Assembly: GCF_013377885.1 (NCBI RefSeq)
Contig: NZ_JABKAU010000042.1
Span: 1-32,707, forward strand
Direction: 5' to 3'
Length of the DNA stretch: 32,707 nt
Source of the DNA: Hymenobacter lapidiphilus
GTDB taxonomy: Bacteria; Bacteroidota; Bacteroidia; Cytophagales; Hymenobacteraceae
A model generated the notes under the pieces. That model searched no databases. It had not been told where the DNA came from and worked only from the letters and a program-made list of their open reading frames with translations. Position 1 is the stretch's first letter, and each line of letters opens with the position of its first letter. Position numbers and translations under genes: made by a program. This document shows, in pieces, positions 1 through 7,552 of this stretch.

Positions 1-566
1 TTGGTACTTGGCAGCCGCTCTCGACTGGCTCCGATGAGCTGATTGTCCTCACGCCCTAGCCCCAGCCCGGCGTAGCGGTACCGGATGTTGCTGCTGGTAG
101 ACGCCTGAAATGGCCGGTTGGCAACGGAACCCTTGAAATCGGCCACCCGCAGCCGGCGGTTGGGCTGCCACATAATTTCGCGCGCATAAGCCGTCAGGTC
201 GGTCAGGCGCAGGGCCCGGGCCCGAATCTGGTGGCAGGTGCTCATCATGGACGGTAGGCGGTGCTCGTAGATGCGGAGCGCATTGGCCCCCAGCGCCCGC
301 GCCTTATCAGAAGCCAGGGCCACTACCGTTTCGTAGTCGCAGCTCAGTGTAAAGCCCGAGTCGCGGATAACGATGTCGCCCAACTCCTCGGCCGGCCCCT
401 CGAAGACTTGGTCTTCGGTAATTACCAGAAACTCGGCCGTTGGGGCTGTAGGAGTAACAGGCATTACCGGGCCCGCCATGCCGAGGGTAGCGGGTTGGAT
501 GATGGCCCGCGGGGCGCAGGCGGTGGCCGCCAGGCCCAGCAGCGAGTAAAGGAGCAGACGCTTCAT
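1..566 (-). CDS. Lipoprotein, C-terminus beyond the window edge
   Basis: An open frame runs from ATG at 564-566 to the window edge without a stop, giving about 188 visible residues. The N-terminus is a lipoprotein signal: MKRLLLYSLLGLAATAC, with Cys17 as the likely lipidated residue. The visible part has a stretch with the sense 'EGPAEELGDIVIRDSGF' followed by a region around residues 75-110 in which two Cys residues occur, then 'RVADFKG' and a strand-rich segment. The DFKG element resembles the start of DUF922-type domains such as the one encoded at 7553-8650, but the part that would carry HExxH lies outside the window. The plus-strand open frame over the same bases has no such features and is treated as a shadow. 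Function is unknown; an envelope location is inferred from the signal. Confidence 0.75.
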   Translation of the reverse strand, partial: MKRLLLYSLLGLAATACAPRAIIQPATLGMAGPVMPVTPTAPTAEFLVITEDQVFEGPAEELGDIVIRDSGFTLSCDYETVVALASDKARALGANALRIYEHRLPSMMSTCHQIRARALRLTDLTAYAREIMWQPNRRLRVADFKGSVANRPFQASTSSNIRYRYAGLGLGREDNQLIGASRERLPST

Positions 567-650
567 CGAGAGAAAACGTAATAAAAGAGGGATGCGCTGC
601 CGGGCGCTGGCAGGCTTATTAAAGTACGGCAGCCAGCTTTGGCCCGTAGT

Positions 651-962
651 CTAGCCGGCCGCTTCCTCTTCGCGGAATAGCTTGGCATCGGCCCAGAAAG
701 TGCCCAGCGGAATAATGGAGGCGAGTAGGGCCAGCGCCGTTTTGCGCCACGACCAGCTATACTGCACCGCTGCCCCAATCACGAGCACGCAATACAGCAC
801 AAATAGCGCCCCGTGGGCCATACCTACTACCCGGACGGCCGCTGGCTGGCCAAAAAAGTACTTCAGCGGCATAGCAATGCCCAGCAATAACAAAAAGGAA
901 AGACCTTCCAGAAGGCCAACCAGCCGCAAACGGCCCAGCGAGGAAGCAAAAAACTGTTTCAT
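651..962 (-). CDS. DUF3817-domain integral membrane protein
   Basis: A protein of about 103 residues with three hydrophobic segments. The first contains the pattern RLVGLLEGLSFLLLLGIAMPLKY, which I recognise from DUF3817 proteins; the second has GMAHGALFVLYCVL; the third precedes a short charged C-terminus. Its biochemical role is not established for the family. The frame is open upstream to an ATG at 1028, but the extra residues are unlike the family and rich in Pro, Arg and Trp. I therefore place the start at MKQFF (962), with ATG 968 (MLMKQ) nearly as good. It lies between the edge lipoprotein and the secreted protease, all on the minus strand, but is separated from the protease by a hairpin terminator at 1083-1116. 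Confidence 0.8.
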   Translation of the reverse strand: MKQFFASSLGRLRLVGLLEGLSFLLLLGIAMPLKYFFGQPAAVRVVGMAHGALFVLYCVLVIGAAVQYSWSWRKTALALLASIIPLGTFWADAKLFREEEAAG

Positions 963-1082
963 AAGCATCAACCAGCGGGGGCCATCGAAAGGAGCCGACC
1001 CGGCCCAAAGGTACGGCCGCCGCCTCATCCGGTGCTAATCCAGCGGCTTTTACTGGCGCAGGCCTTTCTGCCCAAGCACGCA

Positions 1083-1116
1083 AACGGCGGCAGCTTCCGA
1101 AGAAACTGCCGCCGTT
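1083..1116 (-). terminator. Hairpin terminator after the secreted protease
   Basis: The arms AACGGCGGCAG (1083-1093) and CTGCCGCCGTT (1106-1116) are perfectly complementary, 11 bp with a 12-nt loop. The hairpin lies 28 bases after the protease stop codon. The T-run after it on the minus strand is only three bases, so termination is likely but not textbook. Confidence 0.6.
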
Positions 1117-1143
1117 CGGGCATCAGAGCGGGTAGGTATGAGG

Positions 1144-3420
1144 CTATTGCTTCATGAACCGCTCGTGGAAAGTTTTCTGCCCGTCGCTGACGGTGAGCAA
1201 GTACACGCCGGTAGCTAGGTTGGCCACGTTAAGCTGGCCGTTTTCGAAACGGACGTTGGCCACCTTCGCGCCGCGCAAATCGGTAATCGAAGCCGATACT
1301 ACCGGGGCTTTACCAGCCAGTACAATATTGAGCACACTGGCCGTGGGATTGGGGTACAACGTCAGCGCCTTCTCGAAGCGGCCGTCGCCTACCGTCGCGC
1401 CCTGGGCCGCTACATAAACCTCAGTGCTGGCTGCTCCGCCGATGATGGTAACCGAGTAGTCTTCGGTTTCGCCATAGGTGAAGTTATTGCAGCTGGTGGT
1501 GGCGGCATTGTCGCTCATGGTTACCCGCATGCGGGTTTTACCAGTCAGGGCCGAAGAAGGGACCGTGAACGTAGCCGCCAGCGTAGCGCTGCTCGACGAA
1601 GCGCCCGATACGACCGTCTCGCCGGCATCGGTAAAGTCGCCATCCTGGTTGTAGTCGATGTATACGCGCCAGTTCTCGTTGTAGGCCGTCGAACGGAAAC
1701 CCGCCGAGATGTTGATGGTCTGCGCCGAACCGGCGGCAATGTCAGTGTTCAGGGCCGTGCCGTTGTAGTAGCCACCATCGGCGCCCGAGGTGCGGTTGAT
1801 GCTGCCCAGCTTCACGAGGTCAATCCACTCGTAGCTCACGTTGTTGCCCTTGCTGGCGCAGTACGTAACGGCAACTGGTGGGGTCGGAGGAGTAGGCGGG
1901 GTTGGTGGCGGCGGTGGGGGCGGGGTGCCACCGGCCGGCGCCGTACCAGCTACCGTAAATGTGCCCAGCGAGCCGTAATCAGAGTAGCCATCGGTGGCGG
2001 GGTTGGCCGCGCCGGTGCCATCTACCTGCAGGAAATAGGTGCCGGCGCCCAGCGTGGTGCTCACTGTTGCGTTGAGGCTGCCGCCGGTGTCGTAGGTGCC
2101 TACCAGGCCGCCGGTGCTGTTCAGCAGCCGCACTACTACATCGAGGTTGCCATAACGGGCTACCGTATTTACGTTGAAGCTTACCGCGCCGCCGCTGGTG
2201 GTAAAGCTGAAGTTGTCTTGGTCGTCGGTGCGTTCAATCACGCCGTTGCCGGTCAGGTTGTCGCTGCTGCGGGCTAAGGGCGTGGCCGTGCCGGTCGTGT
2301 TGCCGTGGTCGTCGGCGCGGTAACCTACGTTGTAGGTCGGGCCGCTGATGATTGCCAGGTCGTCCTGGGTCTGGTTGGCATTGGCGTATTCCCCTTTGCT
2401 CCACTGGCTGATGGGCTTGTAGTAGCCCACACCCATAATCGGGGCCCACGAGCCCTGGCCTTGGTAGTAGCCCTCACTGGGGCTGGTGCGGCCGTCGTGG
2501 CTCAGGCCCAGCGTGTGGCCCACCTCGTGCGAAGCCGCCTCGCCCCCCGATTTGGGGTCGCTCATGAACACCCAGCAGGGCGTATCGTTGTTGTAGCGGA
2601 ACGACGTGAGGTAGGCCACCCCGCCAGCCCCGGGGGCTGCCGTGTTGGTGGGCGTTACAATCACGCGCATGCGCATGGTTTTGGGGTAGGTATTGAACAC
2701 GGCCTCGTCGGTGGTCACGTTCATGTCGAAGGGCCGGAAATCCTCGCTCACCAGCTCCCAGAACGCCTGCACTTTGGCCGCGTCGTTCTGAATGCCCGAA
2801 GGCGCGGCGTCGATGGGGTTGCCGTTGTTCCAGGGCGTGCCCGATACATACTGGCCATCGAGGTCGATGTAGATGCAGCCCTTGGCACCAGGCAGGCTCT
2901 GCAGCGAGGTAACCGCGGCGGCCATGCCGGCCGCGCGGTTGGCCGGGGCCGGCTCGGGGGCCTGGTAGCCCACCGGCTTATCGTAGTTGATGCAGATAAT
3001 CTCGTTGATGTCGACTTCCTGCACCTGGGCGTTGCCCTGGGCGTCGGTCGAGTAGCGGTAGGCGCGCTTGGTATCCCGGAGCACAATGTGTCCTTCTACC
3101 TGCGTGCCCTCTACCCGCACAAAAAACGACGAGTTCGGTACACCCACTAGCTCGCCTACCAGATACTCGCCGGTCGAGGCCAAGTCTTCGCGGTAGTTCA
3201 CCTGGCCGGTGAAATGCTGGTTGGCAGCCACCCGCAGCGAAACGGTGGGTTTGGGCTGGCGGCGGGCCACATCGGCGGCTACTTCGGTTTCGAGCTGCCG
3301 CACCAGGTTTTGCGGGCTACCCAGCGAGTAGGTAGGGCCGGCGGCCTTGTTTTGAGCGAGGGCCGGAGCAGCGGCGGCCAGCAAGGCCACACCGAGCCCA
3401 TAGGCATAAAGCTTGTTCAT
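1144..3420 (-). CDS. Secreted metzincin metalloprotease with PPC and GEVED domains and T9SS sorting domain
   Basis: This 758-residue protein is a probable extracellular zinc endopeptidase. It has a Sec signal peptide (residues 1 to about 23, ending APALAQ), a propeptide-like region, and a catalytic domain with HEVGHTLGLSH: ligands His298, His302 and His308, catalytic Glu299. A downstream IMGVGYY stretch fits the metzincin Met-turn. After this come a PPC-like beta domain (about residues 385-490), a Pro-rich linker of PPPPPPP and TPP units, a GEVED-type domain with the calcium-like motif DYNQDGDF, and a C-terminal T9SS type A sorting domain (LYPNPTAS to the terminal FMKQ). By family knowledge the sorting domain sends the protein across the outer membrane and is then removed. 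The gene is monocistronic: it has its own promoter at 3495-3525 and a terminator at 1083-1116. The substrate is unknown. Confidence 0.93.
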   Translation of the reverse strand: MNKLYAYGLGVALLAAAAPALAQNKAAGPTYSLGSPQNLVRQLETEVAADVARRQPKPTVSLRVAANQHFTGQVNYREDLASTGEYLVGELVGVPNSSFFVRVEGTQVEGHIVLRDTKRAYRYSTDAQGNAQVQEVDINEIICINYDKPVGYQAPEPAPANRAAGMAAAVTSLQSLPGAKGCIYIDLDGQYVSGTPWNNGNPIDAAPSGIQNDAAKVQAFWELVSEDFRPFDMNVTTDEAVFNTYPKTMRMRVIVTPTNTAAPGAGGVAYLTSFRYNNDTPCWVFMSDPKSGGEAASHEVGHTLGLSHDGRTSPSEGYYQGQGSWAPIMGVGYYKPISQWSKGEYANANQTQDDLAIISGPTYNVGYRADDHGNTTGTATPLARSSDNLTGNGVIERTDDQDNFSFTTSGGAVSFNVNTVARYGNLDVVVRLLNSTGGLVGTYDTGGSLNATVSTTLGAGTYFLQVDGTGAANPATDGYSDYGSLGTFTVAGTAPAGGTPPPPPPPTPPTPPTPPVAVTYCASKGNNVSYEWIDLVKLGSINRTSGADGGYYNGTALNTDIAAGSAQTINISAGFRSTAYNENWRVYIDYNQDGDFTDAGETVVSGASSSSATLAATFTVPSSALTGKTRMRVTMSDNAATTSCNNFTYGETEDYSVTIIGGAASTEVYVAAQGATVGDGRFEKALTLYPNPTASVLNIVLAGKAPVVSASITDLRGAKVANVRFENGQLNVANLATGVYLLTVSDGQKTFHERFMKQ

Positions 3421-3494
3421 AGAAAAGAAGGATTGGTTGTGGAAAAGAGCGGGCGAACTAGCGTGGCAGCCGGGTGAGCTGTTACGCCATCCGG

Positions 3495-3525
3495 CAAATG
3501 TATTATTAATAAGGAAACAGCCAAA
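3495..3525 (-). promoter_or_regulatory. Bacteroidota-type promoter for the metalloprotease gene
   Basis: Read on the minus strand, TTTG (3525-3522) is followed by exactly 19 bases and then TACATTTG (3502-3495). This matches the Bacteroidota sigma-ABfr consensus TTTG-N19-TAnnTTTG at every fixed position. Transcription would start near 3488 and leave an untranslated leader of about 65-70 nt before the ATG at 3420. The surrounding 3490-3690 is notably AT-rich compared with the window. Confidence 0.75.
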
Positions 3526-3752
3526 GGATGTATTTTCTATATATAGCTTTGATATGTAATATATTGGCCTGCCGCGAGAGAGGTAAACCAGCTGTCAGCT
3601 ATTCAAAAAAGCTAATTTTGCCCTCTCTGCTACCAGCTGTTTTACTTAAAGTACGAAGTTGGCTTTATTCGAGAATGCCATAATTATATTCAGTTGGCCG
3701 GGCTGCGGGTGGCTCCGGGCGTGGGCGCTATGGTTGGCTGGCCCCAAACGGC

Positions 3753-3786
3753 AGCGGCGACTACCCCTTTCGGAGTAGTCGCCGCT
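3753..3786 (-). terminator. Hairpin terminator after the cold-shock gene
   Basis: AGCGGCGACTAC (3753-3764) and GTAGTCGCCGCT (3775-3786) form a perfect 12-bp stem with a 10-nt loop, 28 bases past the stop codon of the cold-shock gene. There is no long T-run on the minus strand. Confidence 0.6.
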
Positions 3787-3814
3787 ACTGGCATTACCGG
3801 AAACCGGAGGAGGC

Positions 3815-4282
3815 TTAGCCCGCCACCGCCATTTTCACGTTGAAGGCACTCGGGCCTTTCTGGCCCATCTCTACCTCAAAGGTCACCTTGTCGTTTTCCT
3901 TGATGGTGAGGCTGCCCAAGTTGTTGGCATGCACAAATACGCTCTGCTGCGTAGCCAGGTCCTTAATGAAACCGTAGCCTTTCGAATCGTTGAAGAACGT
4001 AACCGAGCCGGAACGTACCGGATCTTCCTCTTCTATGTCCTCCTGGCGGATAGCGCCAATGCGGATGCTCTCGAGCGGAATCTCCTTCTTTTTCTTGGTC
4101 GGATCCGGGGGAGTGTCCACGATGTTGCCGTTCTCGTCAACGTAAGCCATCATCTCATCGAGGCCTTGGCCCTTGCTGGAGTTGGCCAAGCGCTCCTCCT
4201 TCTTCTCCGCCTTTTCCTGGCGCTTCTTCAGTCGTTTCTTCTCGTTCTCTCTTTTGCCGAAGGTGGCCTGTGATCTACCCAT
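3815..4282 (-). CDS. Cold-shock-domain protein with charged N-terminal extension
   Basis: This 155-residue protein is a predicted cytoplasmic single-strand nucleic-acid binder. The C-terminal cold-shock domain (about residues 90-153) carries both RNA-binding motifs: KGYGFI (RNP1) and VFVHA (RNP2). It is preceded by about 90 residues that are not in classical CspA. This extension begins MGRSQATFGKRENEKK, is very rich in Lys and Glu and likely coiled or disordered, and ends in an acidic EEEDP stretch. Long cold-shock proteins beginning MGRSQ/TF-K-RE are a known Bacteroidota form. The gene stands alone, with a terminator at 3753-3786. The 388-base upstream gap shows no clear promoter match. A role as RNA chaperone is family inference. 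Confidence 0.9.
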   Translation of the reverse strand: MGRSQATFGKRENEKKRLKKRQEKAEKKEERLANSSKGQGLDEMMAYVDENGNIVDTPPDPTKKKKEIPLESIRIGAIRQEDIEEEDPVRSGSVTFFNDSKGYGFIKDLATQQSVFVHANNLGSLTIKENDKVTFEVEMGQKGPSAFNVKMAVAG

Positions 4283-4670
4283 ATACTATGTTTGATTGAT
4301 GTCGGAGTCGCCTCTGCCGAACAGGAGCGGGGTGGTACAAAAAGCTGCTTACCGGACTGAACAGCCCGAAATCTAGCAAAGTTCCTATATTGAACTCTGG
4401 CGAAGGGGGGCGGAAACAGCGTTGCCGGAAGGCAAATGAGCCGTGTTGCAGGAAGGCTGCGGGGCGCGGAGTAAATCAGCGCGGCAGGGGCTAAGCAAAA
4501 ACAGCAGGGGTAAAGTTACGCCATATTTCCCGCAAAAAGAACACCCTACGGCTATATTCCGGCCAAACCAGGATGCGGCGCGGCCCCGGTGCTCCGGCCG
4601 CCACCAAAGAAACACACTGGTGGGGGCGGGACGCAAAAGTGCTGGCGGTATTTCGGGTGCCGAGCGCGAG
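4283..4670. other. Intergenic region with no recognised gene
   Basis: This 388-base stretch separates the cold-shock gene from the pseudouridine synthase gene, both on the minus strand. It must hold the cold-shock promoter, but I found no full TTTG-N19-TAnnTTTG match; the nearest is TAGATTTC read on the minus strand near 4370. The short open frames here on both strands have no recognisable domains and Arg/Pro-rich content typical of GC-rich shadows. Confidence 0.5.
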
Positions 4671-5324
4671 TCAGCCGAGTACCAGCGCCACTACATCGGG
4701 CACTTCGCGCACCTCGCCGGGGGCCAGGCCGGCCAGGGCCACGCCGCCAATGCCCACGCGCACCAGCCGGAGTGTGGGGAAGCCTACGGCAGCCGTCATT
4801 TTGCGTACCTGGCGATTTTTGCCTTCCGTAACCGTAATGCTGACCCAGCTGGTAGGGCCGTGCCGGTCGTCGCGGATTTTGCGGGGCCGGGGCGGCAGAT
4901 CGGGGGCCTCGGGCAGGCGGTGGGCCGCGCCGGGCAGCGTTTGGTAAGGTTGGTGCTCTACGCTGATTTCGACCCCGGTGCGCAGGCGGGCCAGGGCCTC
5001 TTCGGTGACGAGCCCGTCGAGCTGGGCGTAATATTCTTTTTCCACATCCTTGCGGCGGATTCGCTCGCTCACCAGGCCGTTGGTCGTGAGCAGCAGCAGG
5101 CCCTCGCTATGCTCATCGAGGCGGCCGACGGCCATCGTACCGGCCGGAAAGTCATGTAGTTCGCCCAGAAAACGCTTTTTACGCGCTTCACGGGCATCTT
5201 CACTCCGGAACTGGCTTAAGTAGCCAAAGGGTTTGTACAGCAGAAAATGACGGTGTTCGGACACGGCCGCAAAGGTAGGCAGCCCGTTCCGGTTGCCCAC
5301 GGCCGCTACAACCCCGGCGCGCAT
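4671..5324 (-). CDS. Pseudouridine synthase, RsuA/RluE-like (no S4 domain)
   Basis: This 217-residue enzyme should isomerise a uridine in ribosomal RNA. The catalytic motif GRLDEHSEGLLLLTTNG has the family Asp at residue 70. It is preceded by the typical YKPFGY entry and followed by KEYYAQLDG and GKNRQVRKM, all characteristic of the RsuA/RluB/RluE/RluF group. The N-terminal S4 RNA-binding domain of RsuA and RluB is absent, which fits the RluE type (23S rRNA U2457 in E. coli), though the target here is not proven. ATG 5324 is the only ATG start; GTG at 5264 (VSEHRHFLLYKP) would trim 20 residues that do not look conserved. It diverges from the lipoprotein gene at 5409 with an 84-base gap. Confidence 0.9.
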   Translation of the reverse strand: MRAGVVAAVGNRNGLPTFAAVSEHRHFLLYKPFGYLSQFRSEDAREARKKRFLGELHDFPAGTMAVGRLDEHSEGLLLLTTNGLVSERIRRKDVEKEYYAQLDGLVTEEALARLRTGVEISVEHQPYQTLPGAAHRLPEAPDLPPRPRKIRDDRHGPTSWVSITVTEGKNRQVRKMTAAVGFPTLRLVRVGIGGVALAGLAPGEVREVPDVVALVLG

Positions 5325-5408
5325 GCTCCCGTATCAGGCCCAAGTAACGCAAGTATAGCTGCTAGCCTATATCCGGCCGAGTAGTTTGTTTCACCTGATC
5401 CTCTTCTG

Positions 5409-6038
5409 ATGAATAAGTCTCTGCTTCTGATTTCCGCCGCCGCCACCCTGGCCATGGCTTCCTGCAACCAGGACAAGCAGGCTGCTGTAGATGCGGCCAC
5501 CACGCCCTCGGTCGATACGGCCGTGGTGCTGAATAACAATATGGACTACCAGGCCGACGCCGACCGCACGGTAACCCAGATTGCGAATGACCTGGAGATT
5601 GACGACACCACCACCGTGTCGACAATTGGCCGGAGCTACTACGACCGGGGCCGCCGCTTTGCTGAGGTAAATAACCAGTACCGCACCGACACAACCGGTT
5701 TCTACGCCGCCCAGCGGGCCGTGAACGACGAAACCGACAATACGGTGAAAGGCGTTGTAAACGAAGACCAGTACGGTGTCTATAGTGAGAACCGTGGTAC
5801 ATACTATGCCGGTACGCCCTACACGCCGGCCCCGGCTCCCCGGGTAGTCGTAGTTACCAAGCCCGCCGGCCCCACCATCGTGAAGCGTGAGAAGCGTTTC
5901 GGTGGTGATACCAAAATCACGTATTCGAATGGTAAAGTCATTAAGATCGACAAGGACGGCGACACCAAAGTGAAGTACCCTGACGGTACCAAGGTGAAGA
6001 CCGACGCCGATGACGGCAATGTAAAGGTTAAGGACTAA
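5409..6038 (+). CDS. Lipoprotein with C-terminal YPDG-type repeats
   Basis: This 209-residue protein has a lipoprotein signal (MNKSLLLISAAATLAMASC, Cys19). The middle is rich in Asp, Thr and Tyr without a family I recognise. The last 45 residues consist of short beta-hairpin-like repeats: GDTKITYSNGKVIKI, DGDTKVKYPDGTKVK and a degenerate DGNVKVK. This period-16 pattern of 'DG-x-K-Y-x-NG/DG-x-K' resembles the G-box repeats of TCP10/CPAP C-terminal domains and similar bacterial repeats that form single-layer beta sheets. That likeness is from pattern memory, not from a search. The gene is monocistronic and ends in a strong terminator at 6056-6100. Function is unknown; location in the envelope is inferred. 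Confidence 0.85.
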   Translation: MNKSLLLISAAATLAMASCNQDKQAAVDAATTPSVDTAVVLNNNMDYQADADRTVTQIANDLEIDDTTTVSTIGRSYYDRGRRFAEVNNQYRTDTTGFYAAQRAVNDETDNTVKGVVNEDQYGVYSENRGTYYAGTPYTPAPAPRVVVVTKPAGPTIVKREKRFGGDTKITYSNGKVIKIDKDGDTKVKYPDGTKVKTDADDGNVKVKD

Positions 6039-6055
6039 CCTCGCTTTTAGTCCTG

Positions 6056-6100
6056 ATACAAAAGGCCCCGCCCGGATTCACCGGGCGGGGCCTTTTGTAT
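6056..6100. terminator. Strong bidirectional terminator
   Basis: A perfect 20-bp inverted repeat has arms 6056-6075 and 6081-6100 with core AAAAGGCCCCGCCCGG, a five-base ATTCA loop, and A/T flanks giving a TTTT run in both directions. It lies between the convergent lipoprotein (ends 6038) and serine hydrolase (ends 6120) genes and can end transcription of both. Confidence 0.9.
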
Positions 6101-6119
6101 GCCATACTGAATGCAGCTG

Positions 6120-7451
6120 CTACTCGCGCGTGAACAGGTAGCTCCCCCCGCCCTGCTGCAGCGTAAACGTGTGCCGGTCCGCATCGAAATCCAGCACGAT
6201 GCCTGCGGGTTCGAAGATGAACTGGGTTTTCGACTTGGCCGTAAGCGACAGGGCCTGCTGACCAGTGGCCTGGGCCAGAAGCGTGGTGCCAGCTGCTGTA
6301 ACCGTGACTTTGAGCGGCATTTGGGTGCTGGCGTAGGTACCAGTTAACGGGCCCAGGTCGGTGGCAGTAAGGGCCATTGGGGTGGCAGGTCGCAGGTCGG
6401 GCAGGCGGTAGGGTGTGCCATAATAGCTGGCCAGCGCCCCGATGAGCACGTCGTTGAGCGGGAAGTTGCTCCCGTTCTGGCAGTAGGCCAGCGCCAGCTT
6501 GTCGGCGGGGAAGTAGATGAGGCTGGACTGGAAGGCATCGATAACTCCGCCATGCCCGTAGCCTTTTTTAGTGCCGAATGGTATAGCTGTCAGGGCCGCG
6601 CCGTAGCCGTCCTGCAAAACCATCATCTGCTCCAGAGTGGCCGGTTTCACGAGCCGCCCCCCGAATAAGCCCTCGATAAAACGCGTGAGGTCGGCGGGGG
6701 TAGACACCAGCGCGCCGGCTCCGCCGGGAATGCTCATGTCCGTTTCCGGCTCGGGCTGCCAAGCGCTGCCTGACCACCTGAACGAGGCCGCTTCCTGCTT
6801 TTTGGTATCAATGGGGCCACCGTAATACGTTTCCTTCAGGCCCAGCTTGCCGGTAATACGTTTTTGCAGCACCTGTTTGTAGGGCTGGCCCGTAACCCTC
6901 TCTAGTATGTAGCCCAGCAGTAGGTAGTTGGTATTGCTGTACTCAAACTTGGCTCCCGGCTCAAAATCCGGGGCTGGCTTGCTCATAATTGCCAGCATTT
7001 GGGCCTGGGTCTGGGGCTTGGCCATGTACGTTGCGTAGGCCACGTCGCTGGTGAAGCTGTGCAGGCCGCTGCGGTGGTGCAACAGCTGGTCGACGGTGAT
7101 GCGGGTGGCGTTGGGCAACTGCGGAAACCAGGTGGCCAATGGCGCGTCCAGCTTTAGCTTGCCTTCTTCCACGAGCTGCATCAGCAGGGTAGCGGTGAAG
7201 AGCTTGCTGATGGAGCCAATGCGGTAGCGTGTGGCCGCGGTAGCCGGCACACCCGGTTGCTCCTGCCCGAAGGCGCGGCTGTACACCACTTTGCCATTCT
7301 GCGACAACGTGAGGCTGCCCATAGCCCGGTGGTTGGCTTCGAGGCTGGTGAGCAGGCTGTCGAGCCGGGGTTGGTTGAAGCTGCCTTGAGCCAGAGCGGA
7401 GCTGGCGCTAAAGCAGGCGGGCAGGAGGACCAAAGCGAGTTTACGTAGCAT
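6120..7451 (-). CDS. Secreted serine hydrolase of the class C beta-lactamase family
   Basis: This 443-residue protein belongs to the penicillin-binding/beta-lactamase-like hydrolases. A signal peptide (MLRKLALVLLPACFSASSALAQ) sends it to the periplasm. All three active-site elements are present: SISK with nucleophile Ser80 and Lys83, YSN with Tyr171, and HGG starting at His300. Residues from about 360 to the end form a separate beta-rich domain seen in many esterase-type members, which act on peptides or esters rather than beta-lactams. Substrate cannot be assigned from sequence. The frame is open further upstream to a TTG at 7484, but ATG 7451 begins the signal peptide directly. It shares terminator 6056-6100 with the facing lipoprotein gene and lies 101 bases after the DUF922-like gene on the same strand. 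Confidence 0.9.
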   Translation of the reverse strand: MLRKLALVLLPACFSASSALAQGSFNQPRLDSLLTSLEANHRAMGSLTLSQNGKVVYSRAFGQEQPGVPATAATRYRIGSISKLFTATLLMQLVEEGKLKLDAPLATWFPQLPNATRITVDQLLHHRSGLHSFTSDVAYATYMAKPQTQAQMLAIMSKPAPDFEPGAKFEYSNTNYLLLGYILERVTGQPYKQVLQKRITGKLGLKETYYGGPIDTKKQEAASFRWSGSAWQPEPETDMSIPGGAGALVSTPADLTRFIEGLFGGRLVKPATLEQMMVLQDGYGAALTAIPFGTKKGYGHGGVIDAFQSSLIYFPADKLALAYCQNGSNFPLNDVLIGALASYYGTPYRLPDLRPATPMALTATDLGPLTGTYASTQMPLKVTVTAAGTTLLAQATGQQALSLTAKSKTQFIFEPAGIVLDFDADRHTFTLQQGGGSYLFTRE

Positions 7452-7552
7452 ACAGACAGTGGAATAAGGGGGAAGACGGATCAAAAAAACCAGCTATATC
7501 GGAAAAGCTGAATTATTTTCAACCACCACCCTTATTCTTGCCGTCAACTACC

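Noticed and set aside
2305..3150. Long plus-strand frame of 281 codons opposite the metalloprotease gene
   Set aside because: It is Val/Gly/His-rich, lacks any domain, and lies wholly opposite a gene with clear motifs; typical of GC-rich antisense frames.
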